A stretch of 32,956 nt of DNA from an uncultured Prevotella sp. (GCA_934183135.1 CAKPRX010000017.1:1-32956), one strand, 5' to 3'. Positions 1-8,440 are shown, counted from the first letter of the stretch. Numbers and translations: made by a program. Notes: generated by a model not told the origin, from the sequence alone.

Positions 1-1
1 C

Positions 2-547
2 TACTATCCCGGCCAGGAGGGTGGCCAGGCCATCGCCGATGTGCTCTTCGGCGACTATAATCCTGCCGGCCGTCTGCCCATCTCTGTTCCCGTGAGCGAA
101 GGCCAGCTGCCTGTGTATTACAACAAGCGCGCCCCCAAGCCCCACAACTACGTCGAGATGTCGGCAGCACCCCTCTATCCCTTTGGCTATGGCCTCAGTT
201 ACACTCGCTTCGCCTACAGCAACCTGAGTATCACCCCCCAGGGCAGCGACTACCTTGTGTCGTTTGATGTCCAGAACGTGGGCGACCGCGATGGCGAAGA
301 GGTGGCCCAACTGTACCTGCACGACCAGGTGGCATCGGTCTCGCAGCCCATGCTGCAGCTCCGCCACTTTGCCCGTGTAGCCATTAAGAAGGGCGCCACC
401 CGCCGGGTGTCGTTTACCGTTACCCCCGAGGATCTGAGCATCGTGAACCGCGATATGCAGACCGTGGTAGAGCCTGGCGACTTCGATGTTATGGTCGGCG
501 GGTCGTCCGACAACCTGCCTCTCCGCGGTGTCATCACCGTCCGTTAA
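2..547 (+). CDS. GH3 beta-glycosidase, C-terminal part (5' end outside window)
   Basis: The reading frame is open from base 2, so this is the last ~181 residues of a longer protein. It begins in the C-terminal alpha/beta sandwich of GH3 enzymes (YPGQEGGQAIADVLFGDYNP, then GRLPISVP) and continues through PFGYGLSYT into a fibronectin-III-like domain with VGDRDGEEVAQLYL, the usual end of GH3 beta-glucosidases and beta-xylosidases. The nucleophile domain lies upstream of the window, so substrate cannot be judged. It is related to, but clearly different from, the GH3 at 8437-10728. A promoter match for the next gene follows after 74 bases, so the GH29 gene may be a separate transcription unit. Confidence 0.93.
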   Translation, partial: YYPGQEGGQAIADVLFGDYNPAGRLPISVPVSEGQLPVYYNKRAPKPHNYVEMSAAPLYPFGYGLSYTRFAYSNLSITPQGSDYLVSFDVQNVGDRDGEEVAQLYLHDQVASVSQPMLQLRHFARVAIKKGATRRVSFTVTPEDLSIVNRDMQTVVEPGDFDVMVGGSSDNLPLRGVITVR

Positions 548-621
548 CCCCTTTTCACCGGCAACGCCCCCTCCGCCTCCTGTTATCATTATGTCGGCCA
601 GGCGATTTGTAGCCAAAGTTC

Positions 622-652
622 TTGGCGTTGTCGGTGAAAAGTCTTAACTTTG
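622..652 (+). promoter_or_regulatory. Bacteroidetes-type promoter for the GH29 gene
   Basis: The -7 element TAACTTTG (645-652) matches the Bacteroidetes consensus TAnnTTTG. A TTGG at 622-625 sits 19 bases upstream, where the -33 element is expected. The predicted start of transcription, about 4 bases after the element, gives a leader of roughly 24 bases before the ATG at 680. Confidence 0.65.
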
Positions 653-679
653 TCCTGTTAAATAAGAATAAATAATGTC

Positions 680-1978
680 ATGAAGAAATTATCAACCCTC
701 ATCATGCTGCTGGTGGTATGCCTTACCGCCTCGGCTCAGTACACGCCGTCGCCCGAGATTGTCAAGGCGCGCAAGGAGTTCCAGGATAACAAGTTTGGTA
801 TCTATATCCACTGGGGTCTCTACTCCATGCTCGGCAATGGCGAGTGGGTTATGAGTACCCGCAACATCAATTACAAGGAATATACACACCTGGCCGACGG
901 CTTCTATCCATCTAAGTTCAATGCCGAGGAGTGGGTTAAGGCGTTCAAGGCCGCCGGGGCCAAGTACATCACCTTTACCACCCGTCACCACGACGGTTTC
1001 TCGATGTTCAAGACCACGGCCAACAACTATAACATCGTCGACGGAACCCCCTTCCACCGCGATGTGCTCAAGGAGCTGGCCGATGCCTGCCAGAAGTATG
1101 GCATCAAGCTCCACCTCTACTACTCACACGTAGACTGGTCGCGTCCCGACTATCCCCAGGGATGGAGCGGCGCCGGTGTGGGCAAGCCCAAGGACCAGGC
1201 CGACTACGACCACTACCTGGCCTTTATGAAGCACCAGCTTACTGAGCTGCTTACCCACTATGGCCCTATCGGCGCCATCTGGTTTGACGGTTACTGGGAC
1301 CAGAAGAACAACCCCAACTTTGACTGGAAACTCGACGAGCAGTACAGCCTTATCCACCGTCTGCAGCCGGGCTGCCTGGTGGCCAACAATCACCATAAGG
1401 CACCCAAGCCGGGCGAAGACCTGCAGACCTTCGAGCAAGACCTGCCCGGACAGAACACGGCCGGCTACTCTAAAGGCACCGTCATAGGCCAGTTGCCGTT
1501 AGAGACGGTGATGACCATGAACAAGGTATGGGGCTACGACATTACCGACAAGAACTACAAGAGCGCCACCTATATCATTCAGCACATCATCAAGGCAGCC
1601 GGCAACAACGCCAACTATGTCATCAACATAGGCCCGCGTCCCGACGGCATGCTGCCTGTCGAGGCTGTCGAGCGCCTCAAGGCCATCGGCGACTGGATGG
1701 GTCGCTATGGCGCCACCATCTACGGCACCCGTGGCGGCATCGTGGCTCCCCACGACTGGGGCGTTACTACTCAGAAGGGCAACACGCTCTATGTCCACAT
1801 TATGAACGCCAAAGACCGTGGCCTCTTCCTCCCCATTACCGACCGCAAGGTGGTTAAGGCATGTATGTACGACGGCAAGAAGCCAGTAGCGGTGTCCAAG
1901 AACAAACTGGGCGTAACACTCGAGCTTCCGGCTGTGCCCAAGGGGATAGATACAATCGTAGAACTCACATTAAAATAA
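680..1978 (+). CDS. Secreted GH29 alpha-L-fucosidase
   Basis: The protein has 432 residues with a signal peptide (MKKLSTLIMLLVVCLTASAQ, cleavage expected near residue 20). The GH29 barrel is recognisable from FGIYIHWGLYSM, TTRHHDGFSMF, HLYYSHVDW and GAIWFDGYW. In the last motif D203 aligns with the family's catalytic nucleophile. The acid/base residue is not conserved enough to place by eye. GH29 enzymes release alpha-linked L-fucose, here probably in the periplasm. The length fits a catalytic domain plus a short C-terminal beta domain, without an added carbohydrate-binding module. The start is fixed by the signal peptide and by the promoter match just upstream. tatA follows after 21 bases and may be cotranscribed. 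The pectinase genes downstream suggest plant glycans, but host glycans are also possible. Confidence 0.93.
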   Translation: MKKLSTLIMLLVVCLTASAQYTPSPEIVKARKEFQDNKFGIYIHWGLYSMLGNGEWVMSTRNINYKEYTHLADGFYPSKFNAEEWVKAFKAAGAKYITFTTRHHDGFSMFKTTANNYNIVDGTPFHRDVLKELADACQKYGIKLHLYYSHVDWSRPDYPQGWSGAGVGKPKDQADYDHYLAFMKHQLTELLTHYGPIGAIWFDGYWDQKNNPNFDWKLDEQYSLIHRLQPGCLVANNHHKAPKPGEDLQTFEQDLPGQNTAGYSKGTVIGQLPLETVMTMNKVWGYDITDKNYKSATYIIQHIIKAAGNNANYVINIGPRPDGMLPVEAVERLKAIGDWMGRYGATIYGTRGGIVAPHDWGVTTQKGNTLYVHIMNAKDRGLFLPITDRKVVKACMYDGKKPVAVSKNKLGVTLELPAVPKGIDTIVELTLK

Positions 1979-1999
1979 ACTAATAAACAAATCAAGATT

Positions 2000-2206
2000 A
2001 TGTTAGGAGGACTTGGAATGCCAGAAGTCATCGTCATCGCAATTGTAATCCTGGTGCTCTTTGGTGGCAAGAGGATTCCGGAGCTGATGAAGGGATTAGG
2101 TAAAGGAGTAAAGGGATTTAAGGATGGTATCAATGGTATCGAGGAGGATATAAACAGGCCTGCCGAACCCAAGAAGGAGACCACCACTGACACAGAGAAA
2201 AAGTAG
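2000..2206 (+). CDS. tatA: Twin-arginine translocase subunit TatA
   Basis: A 68-residue protein with the TatA plan: a short N-terminal membrane helix ([16 protein letters not shown]), the FGxxxIPEL hinge ([16 protein letters not shown]), an amphipathic helix, and a charged lysine- and glutamate-rich tail. TatA oligomers form the passage for folded proteins carrying twin-arginine signals, working with TatC. No tatC or tatB is present in the window. The gene starts 21 bases after the GH29 stop, and I see no promoter motif of its own in that gap, so it may ride on the fucosidase transcript. The visible signal sequences here (GH29, GH28, GH3) lack a twin-arginine motif, so the placement is probably not functional coupling. 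Confidence 0.93.
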   Translation: MLGGLGMPEVIVIAIVILVLFGGKRIPELMKGLGKGVKGFKDGINGIEEDINRPAEPKKETTTDTEKK

Positions 2207-2225
2207 ACACTCGCTACTGGTACTC

Positions 2226-2304
2226 TCTATACGGCAACAGCCCGGGACACCGCGTCCCGGGCTGTCTGTGTATAGACCCCTGCCGTCAGGGTGGGCGTGG
2301 GGTC
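2226..2304. terminator. Hairpin cluster between convergent tatA and PrcB-like gene
   Basis: A perfect 10-bp stem (CAGCCCGGGA at 2238-2247 with TCCCGGGCTG at 2255-2264, 7-base loop) is enclosed by a second paired layer, TCTATAC at 2226-2232 with GTATAGA at 2270-2276. A further GACCCC/GGGGTC stem (2275-2280 with 2299-2304) overlaps the stop codon of the minus-strand gene. There is no U-tract on either strand, so this is a likely bidirectional 3'-end structure but not a textbook intrinsic terminator. Confidence 0.6.
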
Positions 2305-2740
2305 AGCGTCCCTCCTGTAGGCGGTAACCGCTGTACCGGCGGTCTATGGTCACCACCGTACAGGGGCGCATGGTGTACGATGCGGGAGCCGGTGCCCGGT
2401 GTATGTCGTAGGTTACGTGGAGCGTGCTGTCGGCTCCCGCCTGTATGGAGCGCACCTCTATCGTGGTCGGCGTGTCGGTCTCGGGCAGCACTTTGGCTAT
2501 GGCCATCTGCCTGCTCCAGTCTATCGTGGTGGGGCGGCCTCCCTTGCCCATAAAGGCCGCTGCCCCGAAGATACTGTCAAAGGCCGCCTGCGAGGTGTAC
2601 GTGGCCGGGATGTCGGCCGGGGCATCGTTGCGTACAAAGTAGTTGTTTACCGCGCTGTACCTTACTGCCGTGTGGCTGCAGCCACACGCCGTGGCGAGGA
2701 TAGCGGCCCCCACCAGTGCCGTCATGTCTTTTGCTGTCAT
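2303..2740 (-). CDS. Putative PrcB-C-like lipoprotein
   Basis: A 145-residue protein with a hydrophobic N-terminus ending in LATAC at a possible lipoprotein cleavage site, so it is probably membrane-anchored in the periplasm or on the surface. The core, from about residue 50 to the end, reads as a small beta domain. DWSRQMAIAKVLPETDTP, followed by an I-E-V-R-S-I strand, a LHVTYD strand and a final C-T-V-V-T-I-D-R strand, resembles the C-terminal domain of the protease-complex subunit PrcB (PF14343 type). This assignment is from pattern memory and is moderate at best; no protease partner is next to it. It is convergent with tatA and has a 550-base gene-poor region upstream. The start could also be the Met at residue 6. 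Confidence 0.6.
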   Translation of the reverse strand: MTAKDMTALVGAAILATACGCSHTAVRYSAVNNYFVRNDAPADIPATYTSQAAFDSIFGAAAFMGKGGRPTTIDWSRQMAIAKVLPETDTPTTIEVRSIQAGADSTLHVTYDIHRAPAPASYTMRPCTVVTIDRRYSGYRLQEGR

Positions 2741-3273
2741 ATCTATTCTCTTTAGTCTTCTGAAAGGTTAAATGCACGCATCGGGCAAACCTTGCATCCC
2801 TCCTCCCGGTTTTTTCCCAGATAGCGGAGGGAGCCCCTAAATTCCCCCAGGGGGAATGTGGCAGTTTTGTGAAAAGCCCCGATACCCACAAAAAGGAAAT
2901 TTAGAATATGGGGGACGGTGATGGACGATGGAATGATGGTAGAGGCGACAACCATGATAATCATGCGTAACCCCGTGTGAGCAGCGCGCGCCGTAGGCGC
3001 ATCTCCCGAACTAAAGGAGATGGTGAGGAACAATGGCAATGATGCCGTGGGTACCCCCGAGACCATCGCGCGAAACGAAAAGACCGGTCTTTAGCTTTCT
3101 AATGACGGCTCCCAGCTCGCCGAAGGCGGTCTCCGCGAATGGGGGGATATGCTCTGCCGTCATAGAGGGGTTCTCCATTCCCACGCTTTTTACCTTTACG
3201 CTCGCTCTTACTGACAAAAAAACATGAAATAATGATAAAACGCTGGCTGGCAATGAAAATAGTGCCCCAATCG
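2741..3273. other. Gene-poor intergenic stretch with a GGGGGAAT inverted repeat
   Basis: I see no convincing gene here; the short open frames lack family motifs and plausible starts. The one clear structure is ATTCCCCC-A-GGGGGAAT at 2841-2857, a perfect 8-bp inverted repeat around a single base, preceded by AGCCCC at 2832-2837. It resembles dispersed C-run/G-run repeats I recall from Bacteroidales intergenic DNA, but copy number cannot be tested in one window. The stretch separates the PrcB-like gene from the GH28 operon and probably holds the leader of the minus-strand gene. Confidence 0.4.
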
Positions 3274-3305
3274 TTGGCCTAAAATAAAAATATTGGCTAA
3301 CTTTG
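3274..3305 (+). promoter_or_regulatory. Promoter for the GH28 operon
   Basis: TAACTTTG at 3298-3305 matches the TAnnTTTG -7 consensus, with TTGG at 3274-3277 exactly 20 bases upstream, nearly the same arrangement as at the GH29 gene. The ATG of the first GH28 is at 3314, so the transcript leader would be only about 5 bases. The promoter overlaps the alternative upstream TTG start at 3293, which can therefore be discounted. Confidence 0.6.
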
Positions 3306-3313
3306 TCACCATC

Positions 3314-4795
3314 ATGAAGAAGACTGTTTTTACATTGCTATTAGCTACACTTTCGCTGAGCCTCAGTGCCGCGAAGGTGATTACCTCAGCGTCTATCAAG
3401 CTCGTTGCCGACGGCAAGACGCTTAACACTACGGCCATCCAGGGAGCCATCGACCGTCTGTCCAAGAAGGGCGGTGGCCAGTTAGTAATCAGCAAGGGCG
3501 TGTACCTTACCGGTGCCATCCAGATGAAGAGTGGGGTAGAGCTCCGGCTGGAGCGCGGAGCCGTGCTGCTGGGCAGCACCAATCCCGACGACTACTACCA
3601 GCTCCAGGTGATGGGCGATGGCGACGTGGTGCGCAAGGACAACTCTAAGTATGGACTCGTCCTGGCCCAGGGAGCCAAGAATATCAAGCTCACGGGCGAG
3701 GGCGTCATCGACGGACAGGGCCAGGAGCTGGCGCTCACCATCGACTCGCTGGTCAAGTGCGGTGTCAAGCAAGACCCCAACTACAGTACCCGCCTGCGCC
3801 GTCCCAGTGAGATAATGCGCCCCAAGCTCTTTTTCTTCTCCGAGTGCGACGGTGTCGAGATTAGCGGCCTGCACCTGCGCAACAGCGCCTGCTGGGGCCT
3901 GTCGTTCGACCTCTGCTCTAACATGAAGCTGCACCACCTGGACATTTACAACCGCGCCTACTGGAACAACGACGGCATAGACATGACCGACTGCTTCAAC
4001 TCGTCGGTCACCAACTGCCGTATCAACTCGGCCGACGACGGCATCTGCCTGAAGAGCTACCACAAGAAGGGCGACAGCCACAACCTGCGCATAGACAGCT
4101 GCGAGATACGCAGCTCGGCCTCGGCCGTCAAGTTCGGTACCGCCACGTGGGGCAATTTCCGTGACATCACCATTACTAACATCAAGGTGATAGACACCTT
4201 CCGCTCCTGCATAGCCATCGAGAGTGTCGACGGCTCCAAGATAGAGAATGTCACGGTCGACGGCCTCCAGGCCACCAACACGGGCAACGCCATCTTCGTC
4301 AAGCTGGGCAACCGCGCCAACAACGACCAGGGCTACATCCGCAACATCGTGCTGCGCAACATGGACATAGAGCTTGCCCTGGGCCGTCCTGACACCGAGT
4401 ACGACCTGCGCGGCCCCTCGGTGAGCTACTTCCACAACCCCTTCCCGTCGAGCATCACCGGCTATCCCGGCCACGCCGTCCAGAACATCCTCTTGGAGAA
4501 TATCAAGATAAGCGCTCCTGGCCGTGGCGACAAGGGCATGGCCTACGTCAAGCTCGACGAAGTGCCCGAGAACGAGAACCGCTACCCCGAGTTTACCATG
4601 TTCGGCGAGCTGCCTGCCTGGGGCCTCTTCCTGCGCCATGTCGACGGCCTCACCCTACGCAACGTGCAGCTCACCCTGCGCGCCCGCGACTTCCGTCCCG
4701 CCATCGTCCAGGACGACGTGCGTGACTACAAGACCGAGAATCTGGACATCGTGCTGCCGGCCAAGAAGCACTGCGGCAAGTGCCAGCAGCAGTAG
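3314..4795 (+). CDS. Secreted GH28 polygalacturonase-like enzyme (first copy)
   Basis: The ATG at 3314 gives a 493-residue protein with a clear signal peptide (MKKTVFTLLLATLSLSLSA). An in-frame TTG at 3293 lies inside the promoter and is rejected. The body is a right-handed beta-helix of the GH28 pectinase family. Catalytic aspartates are visible in YWNNDGID (D220, D223) and SADDGICLKS (D241, D242). The usual Gly-His-Gly motif is replaced by SASAVKFGT (about residues 268-276), so the histidine is missing, as in some Bacteroidetes GH28 proteins. GH28 members hydrolyse alpha-galacturonosyl bonds in homogalacturonan, rhamnogalacturonan or xylogalacturonan; the exact substrate cannot be read. It heads a likely operon with the TPR-protease, a second GH28 and a GH3. 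Confidence 0.92.
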   Translation: MKKTVFTLLLATLSLSLSAAKVITSASIKLVADGKTLNTTAIQGAIDRLSKKGGGQLVISKGVYLTGAIQMKSGVELRLERGAVLLGSTNPDDYYQLQVMGDGDVVRKDNSKYGLVLAQGAKNIKLTGEGVIDGQGQELALTIDSLVKCGVKQDPNYSTRLRRPSEIMRPKLFFFSECDGVEISGLHLRNSACWGLSFDLCSNMKLHHLDIYNRAYWNNDGIDMTDCFNSSVTNCRINSADDGICLKSYHKKGDSHNLRIDSCEIRSSASAVKFGTATWGNFRDITITNIKVIDTFRSCIAIESVDGSKIENVTVDGLQATNTGNAIFVKLGNRANNDQGYIRNIVLRNMDIELALGRPDTEYDLRGPSVSYFHNPFPSSITGYPGHAVQNILLENIKISAPGRGDKGMAYVKLDEVPENENRYPEFTMFGELPAWGLFLRHVDGLTLRNVQLTLRARDFRPAIVQDDVRDYKTENLDIVLPAKKHCGKCQQQ

Positions 4796-4864
4796 GAAAC
4801 CTGCTGATGCCTGTTGACAGGCCACGGTTTAGCATAATAATAAGACTACAACACGCACCGCATT

Positions 4865-6910
4865 ATGAGAACCCTATTACTATCCATCCTGCTGTTGGTC
4901 TCATCCGCCCTGTGGGCCGACAGCGTAAAACGCCCTGACAGCTATAACTACCAACGGGGTTTAGAGGCCTACAATAACAATAATATGGACGAGGCCCTTG
5001 CCTACTTTAACAAGGAGATAAGCGAGCATCCTGACAATGGATATGCCTACGCTATGATAAGCGTGATAAACACAGGACAGGAGGAGTATGGCAAGGCGCT
5101 TACGGCCATTAACATGGCCCTTAAGAAGATACCATCTAAGGATAAGGAGTATGTGGCCACGTCCTACAGGTTACGTGCCAAGATATACCTCGAACTGGAG
5201 GACACTGTGCAGGCCATTAGGGACATGAACAAGGGTCTTGATGTCTATCCCAACACCGACCTGTACTCTGACCGTGCCCAACTCTATTTCGAGCAAGAGA
5301 AGTACGACCTGTCGGATAAGGACTATCAGAAGATAACGGCTCTTGACGAGGGCAATGTGATGGGCTATATGGGCGTGGGGCGTAACGCCCAAATGCGCAA
5401 CGACTACACCGAGGCCATCAAACAGTTTGACTATGTCATTAAGTTGTCGCCAGAGTACTCGTCGGGTTACTCGTTCAGAGCCGAATGTTATGCTGCCCAG
5501 AAACGGTATGGCGAGGCCTTGGACGACATCATCACTGCGCTGAAGATAGACTACGACGACAAGGCCTACTACGAGATGCTCGAAGTGGCCGACTCGGCCT
5601 TGGCACAGACGGTGAGCAAGCTGAAGGTGCAGAAGCTGAAGGCTCCCAAGGAGGGCGTATGGCCCTATTACATCGGAGTGGTGTACGAGCGGGCCTGCCA
5701 GGACGCCAAGGCCATACCCCTCTACAAAGAGGCATTGTCCTTAGAGGCCAACCCCACAGTGGCCAAGCGCATCTCGGCCTGCTATGAAGAGACTGGCAAC
5801 TACGCCAAGGCGCTCGAATACTGCGACCAGGCCATCATGCTTGACACGGTGAAGACCGATATGCTGATGGCCAAGTCGGATCTGCTATACAAGACTGGCA
5901 AGGCCACCGAGGCTCTCGGCCTCCTGGATGAGTATGTGGCTGCCAACCCCGACAAGGAGCTCGGCTACAGTAAGCGGGGATGGCTCAAATATCACATAGG
6001 CAAGCTGGACGATGCCATAGAAGACTATTCGATGGCCATCACTATAGAACCCCAAGAGCCCTACTTCTATTTCGGCCGTGGCTGTGCCTACCAGCGCAAA
6101 GGCGACAACGACAAGGCCCGTGCCGACTTCGAGCAGACCATCAAGTTGGACAGTATACCAGCCCAGGCCTCGTGCTCGTTCTACGCCTACTGCTACCTGG
6201 GCAACAAGGACAAGGCCATCGAGATAGCCGACAGCGCTATGAGCAAGGAGAACCGAAGCAACTGTTACAACTGGGCTTGTCTCTATGCCGTCATGGGCGA
6301 CAACGACAAGGCGCTGAGCTACCTGCGCAAGGCGTTCGAGCTGGGATACCGCGACTTCGCATGGATGCGGGCCGACTACGACCTGGACAGCATACGCAAC
6401 ACGGCGGCTTTCAAGGCCCTCGTGGCCGAGTATGAGAAAAAACTGCAGCAGGAGATAGCCGAGGAGACCAGCGACGGTGGGGCCGAGTATGTGATGCAGA
6501 CCGAGGAAATACCCTACACGCAGGAGAATGGGGTGTGCAAGGTCAAATGCACTATCAATAGTCTGCCGCTACACTTTGTCTTTGACACGGGCGCAGCTGA
6601 TGTGTCTATCTCATCGGTCGAGGCTTCCTTTATGAAGAAGAATGGCTATCTGTCGGCAGCCGACATCACTGGCCGGCAGAACTATATGACGGCCGATGGC
6701 ACCATCAGTGAGGGCTCCACCATAGTCTTGCGCGACGTGGCTCTGGGTAGCCTGCACCTCAAGGACATTAAGGCTTCGGTGGTGAAAAGTCAGGCTGCAC
6801 CGTTGCTGTTAGGGCAGAGCGTGCTGGCCAAGTTGGGCAAGATAGAGATAGACAATGCATCGAAGAAAATACGTATTACCTATCGCAAGAAGATTACAGA
6901 CAAGAAATAA
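4865..6910 (+). CDS. Secreted TPR protein fused to a C-terminal retropepsin-like aspartyl protease
   Basis: The protein has 681 residues: a signal peptide (MRTLLLSILLLVSSALWADS), then roughly residues 25-530 of tetratricopeptide repeats (for example YNYQRGLEAYNNNNMDEALA, later AIEDYSMAITIEPQEPYFYF), then a single-lobe retropepsin-like domain at about 550-678. The protease signature is FVFDTGAADVSIS, with the catalytic Asp at D574, and the matching C-terminal PLLLGQSVLAKLG. Such single-lobe domains act as dimers, so the protein probably needs to self-associate to cut. It sits 69 bases after one GH28 and 18 bases before the next, in the same direction. Its substrate is unknown; processing of secreted enzymes or scaffolding through the TPRs are both guesses. 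No promoter motif is visible in the upstream gap, which holds a small CCTG/CAGG hairpin near 4809-4822. Confidence 0.88.
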   Translation: MRTLLLSILLLVSSALWADSVKRPDSYNYQRGLEAYNNNNMDEALAYFNKEISEHPDNGYAYAMISVINTGQEEYGKALTAINMALKKIPSKDKEYVATSYRLRAKIYLELEDTVQAIRDMNKGLDVYPNTDLYSDRAQLYFEQEKYDLSDKDYQKITALDEGNVMGYMGVGRNAQMRNDYTEAIKQFDYVIKLSPEYSSGYSFRAECYAAQKRYGEALDDIITALKIDYDDKAYYEMLEVADSALAQTVSKLKVQKLKAPKEGVWPYYIGVVYERACQDAKAIPLYKEALSLEANPTVAKRISACYEETGNYAKALEYCDQAIMLDTVKTDMLMAKSDLLYKTGKATEALGLLDEYVAANPDKELGYSKRGWLKYHIGKLDDAIEDYSMAITIEPQEPYFYFGRGCAYQRKGDNDKARADFEQTIKLDSIPAQASCSFYAYCYLGNKDKAIEIADSAMSKENRSNCYNWACLYAVMGDNDKALSYLRKAFELGYRDFAWMRADYDLDSIRNTAAFKALVAEYEKKLQQEIAEETSDGGAEYVMQTEEIPYTQENGVCKVKCTINSLPLHFVFDTGAADVSISSVEASFMKKNGYLSAADITGRQNYMTADGTISEGSTIVLRDVALGSLHLKDIKASVVKSQAAPLLLGQSVLAKLGKIEIDNASKKIRITYRKKITDKK

Positions 6911-6928
6911 CAAACCATTAAAGATAAG

Positions 6929-8440
6929 ATGAGATTATACCGTAGATTAACAGTAATGGCCGCAGCCCTCCTCGCCGTAGGAATGGCGCAGGCCGCCCGA
7001 ACCATCACCTCGTCGGCCATCAAGCTGGTGCCCGACGGCAAGACCGTGAACACCGCCGCCATCCAGCGGGCCATCGACGACCTGTCGCGCCGCGGCGGAG
7101 GTACCCTGGTAATACAGCCCGGCCAGTATGTCACCGGCACCATCGAACTGAAGTCTAACACCGAGCTGCACCTGGAGCAGGGCGCCACCCTCTTGGGCAG
7201 CCTGAACCCCCTGGACTATATCGACGTTACCCAGCAGGGCACCGACCGCTCAGACCCCGCCAAGTTCAACTATCTCAGCCTGGCCCTCATCGAGGCTTAC
7301 CAGGCCACTAACATCAAGCTCACCGGCCAGGGCACCATCGACGCCCGCGGCTGCGAGGTGTCGCTGGCCATCGACAGTCTGCACAAGGCCGGTGTACGCA
7401 AGGACCCCAACTACTTTGACCGCCTGAACCGTCCCCGTGAGGCCATGCGCCCCAATCTGTTTACCATCAACGGCTGCGACGGCATCGAGGTGTCGGGCCT
7501 CCGCCTGCGCAACGCTGCCTGCTGGGGCCTGGTGTTCTTCCGCTGCAAGAACCTCAAGATAGAGCAGGTAGACGTACACAACCGCGCCTACTGGAACAAT
7601 GACGGCATAGACATCGTAGACTGCCGCCATGTGGTTATCCGCGACAGCCATGTCGACGCGGCCGACGACGGCATCTGCCTCAAGTCTGACAAGCTTGAGG
7701 AGACCAACGACGACATCCAGGTGTACAACTGCTCGGTAGAGAGCTCGGCCTCGGCCATCAAGTTTGGCACCAACTCGGCCGGCGGCTTCCAGAACATCAC
7801 CATCCGCGACATCAAGGTGAGCAACACCTTCCGCTCGGCCGTGGCCATCGAGGCTGTCGACGGAGCCCTGGTGCGCAATGTACTCGTCGAGAATATCCAG
7901 GCCCTCAACACGGGCAACCCCATCTTCATCCGTCTGGGCCAGCGCCATGCCGACCGCCGGGCCTCGGTCATCGACGGTGTTACCATCCGCAACATGGTGT
8001 GCGAGGTGCCCTTCGAGCGCCCCGACGTGGGCTACAAGCTGCGTGGCCCCATCACCAACACCATGCGCAACCCCATGCCGTCGAGCATCGTGGGCGTCCC
8101 CGGTGCCAAGGTGCGCAACGTGACCATCGAGAACGTCACCCTCATCTACCCCGGTGGTGCCGACAAGGGCCTGCGCTACATCCCCATGTGGGAACTCGGC
8201 AAGATACCCGAGCAGGCCGACCGCTACCCTGAGTTTGACATGTTTGGCGAACTTCCCTGCTATGGCTTCTATGTGCGCCACGCCGACGGCATCACCTTCC
8301 GTAATGTCAGCCTGGTTCTGCGCAACGACGACTTCCGCCCCGCTTTTGTCCTTGACGACGCCAGCAACGTTAAGTTTGACCATATCACCTACCCCTTCGG
8401 CAAGAAGGACAACCAGATTTACGACTCAGCTAAGCAATGA
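6929..8440 (+). CDS. Secreted GH28 polygalacturonase-like enzyme (second copy)
   Basis: A 503-residue paralogue of the GH28 at 3314, with the same opening after the signal peptide (TITSSAIKLVPDGKTVNTAA) and the same order of motifs. Catalytic aspartates are in YWNNDGID (D225, D228) and AADDGICLKS (D246, D247). The Gly-His-Gly histidine is again replaced (SASAIKFGT). The N-terminus MRLYRRLTVMAAALLAVGMAQA is a signal peptide. The two copies differ throughout, so they are diverged rather than recent duplicates and probably act on different bonds or chain lengths of the same pectic polymer. The stop overlaps the ATG of the GH3 gene by four bases, showing translational coupling. Confidence 0.92.
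   Translation: MRLYRRLTVMAAALLAVGMAQAARTITSSAIKLVPDGKTVNTAAIQRAIDDLSRRGGGTLVIQPGQYVTGTIELKSNTELHLEQGATLLGSLNPLDYIDVTQQGTDRSDPAKFNYLSLALIEAYQATNIKLTGQGTIDARGCEVSLAIDSLHKAGVRKDPNYFDRLNRPREAMRPNLFTINGCDGIEVSGLRLRNAACWGLVFFRCKNLKIEQVDVHNRAYWNNDGIDIVDCRHVVIRDSHVDAADDGICLKSDKLEETNDDIQVYNCSVESSASAIKFGTNSAGGFQNITIRDIKVSNTFRSAVAIEAVDGALVRNVLVENIQALNTGNPIFIRLGQRHADRRASVIDGVTIRNMVCEVPFERPDVGYKLRGPITNTMRNPMPSSIVGVPGAKVRNVTIENVTLIYPGGADKGLRYIPMWELGKIPEQADRYPEFDMFGELPCYGFYVRHADGITFRNVSLVLRNDDFRPAFVLDDASNVKFDHITYPFGKKDNQIYDSAKQ

Noticed and set aside
3011..3253. Possible 80-residue minus-strand protein before the GH28 operon
   Set aside because: No signal peptide, domain or promoter; may be decayed repeat DNA at most.
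3482..4639. 385-residue open frame opposite the first GH28
   Set aside because: Antisense to conserved catalytic motifs, with no family signature.
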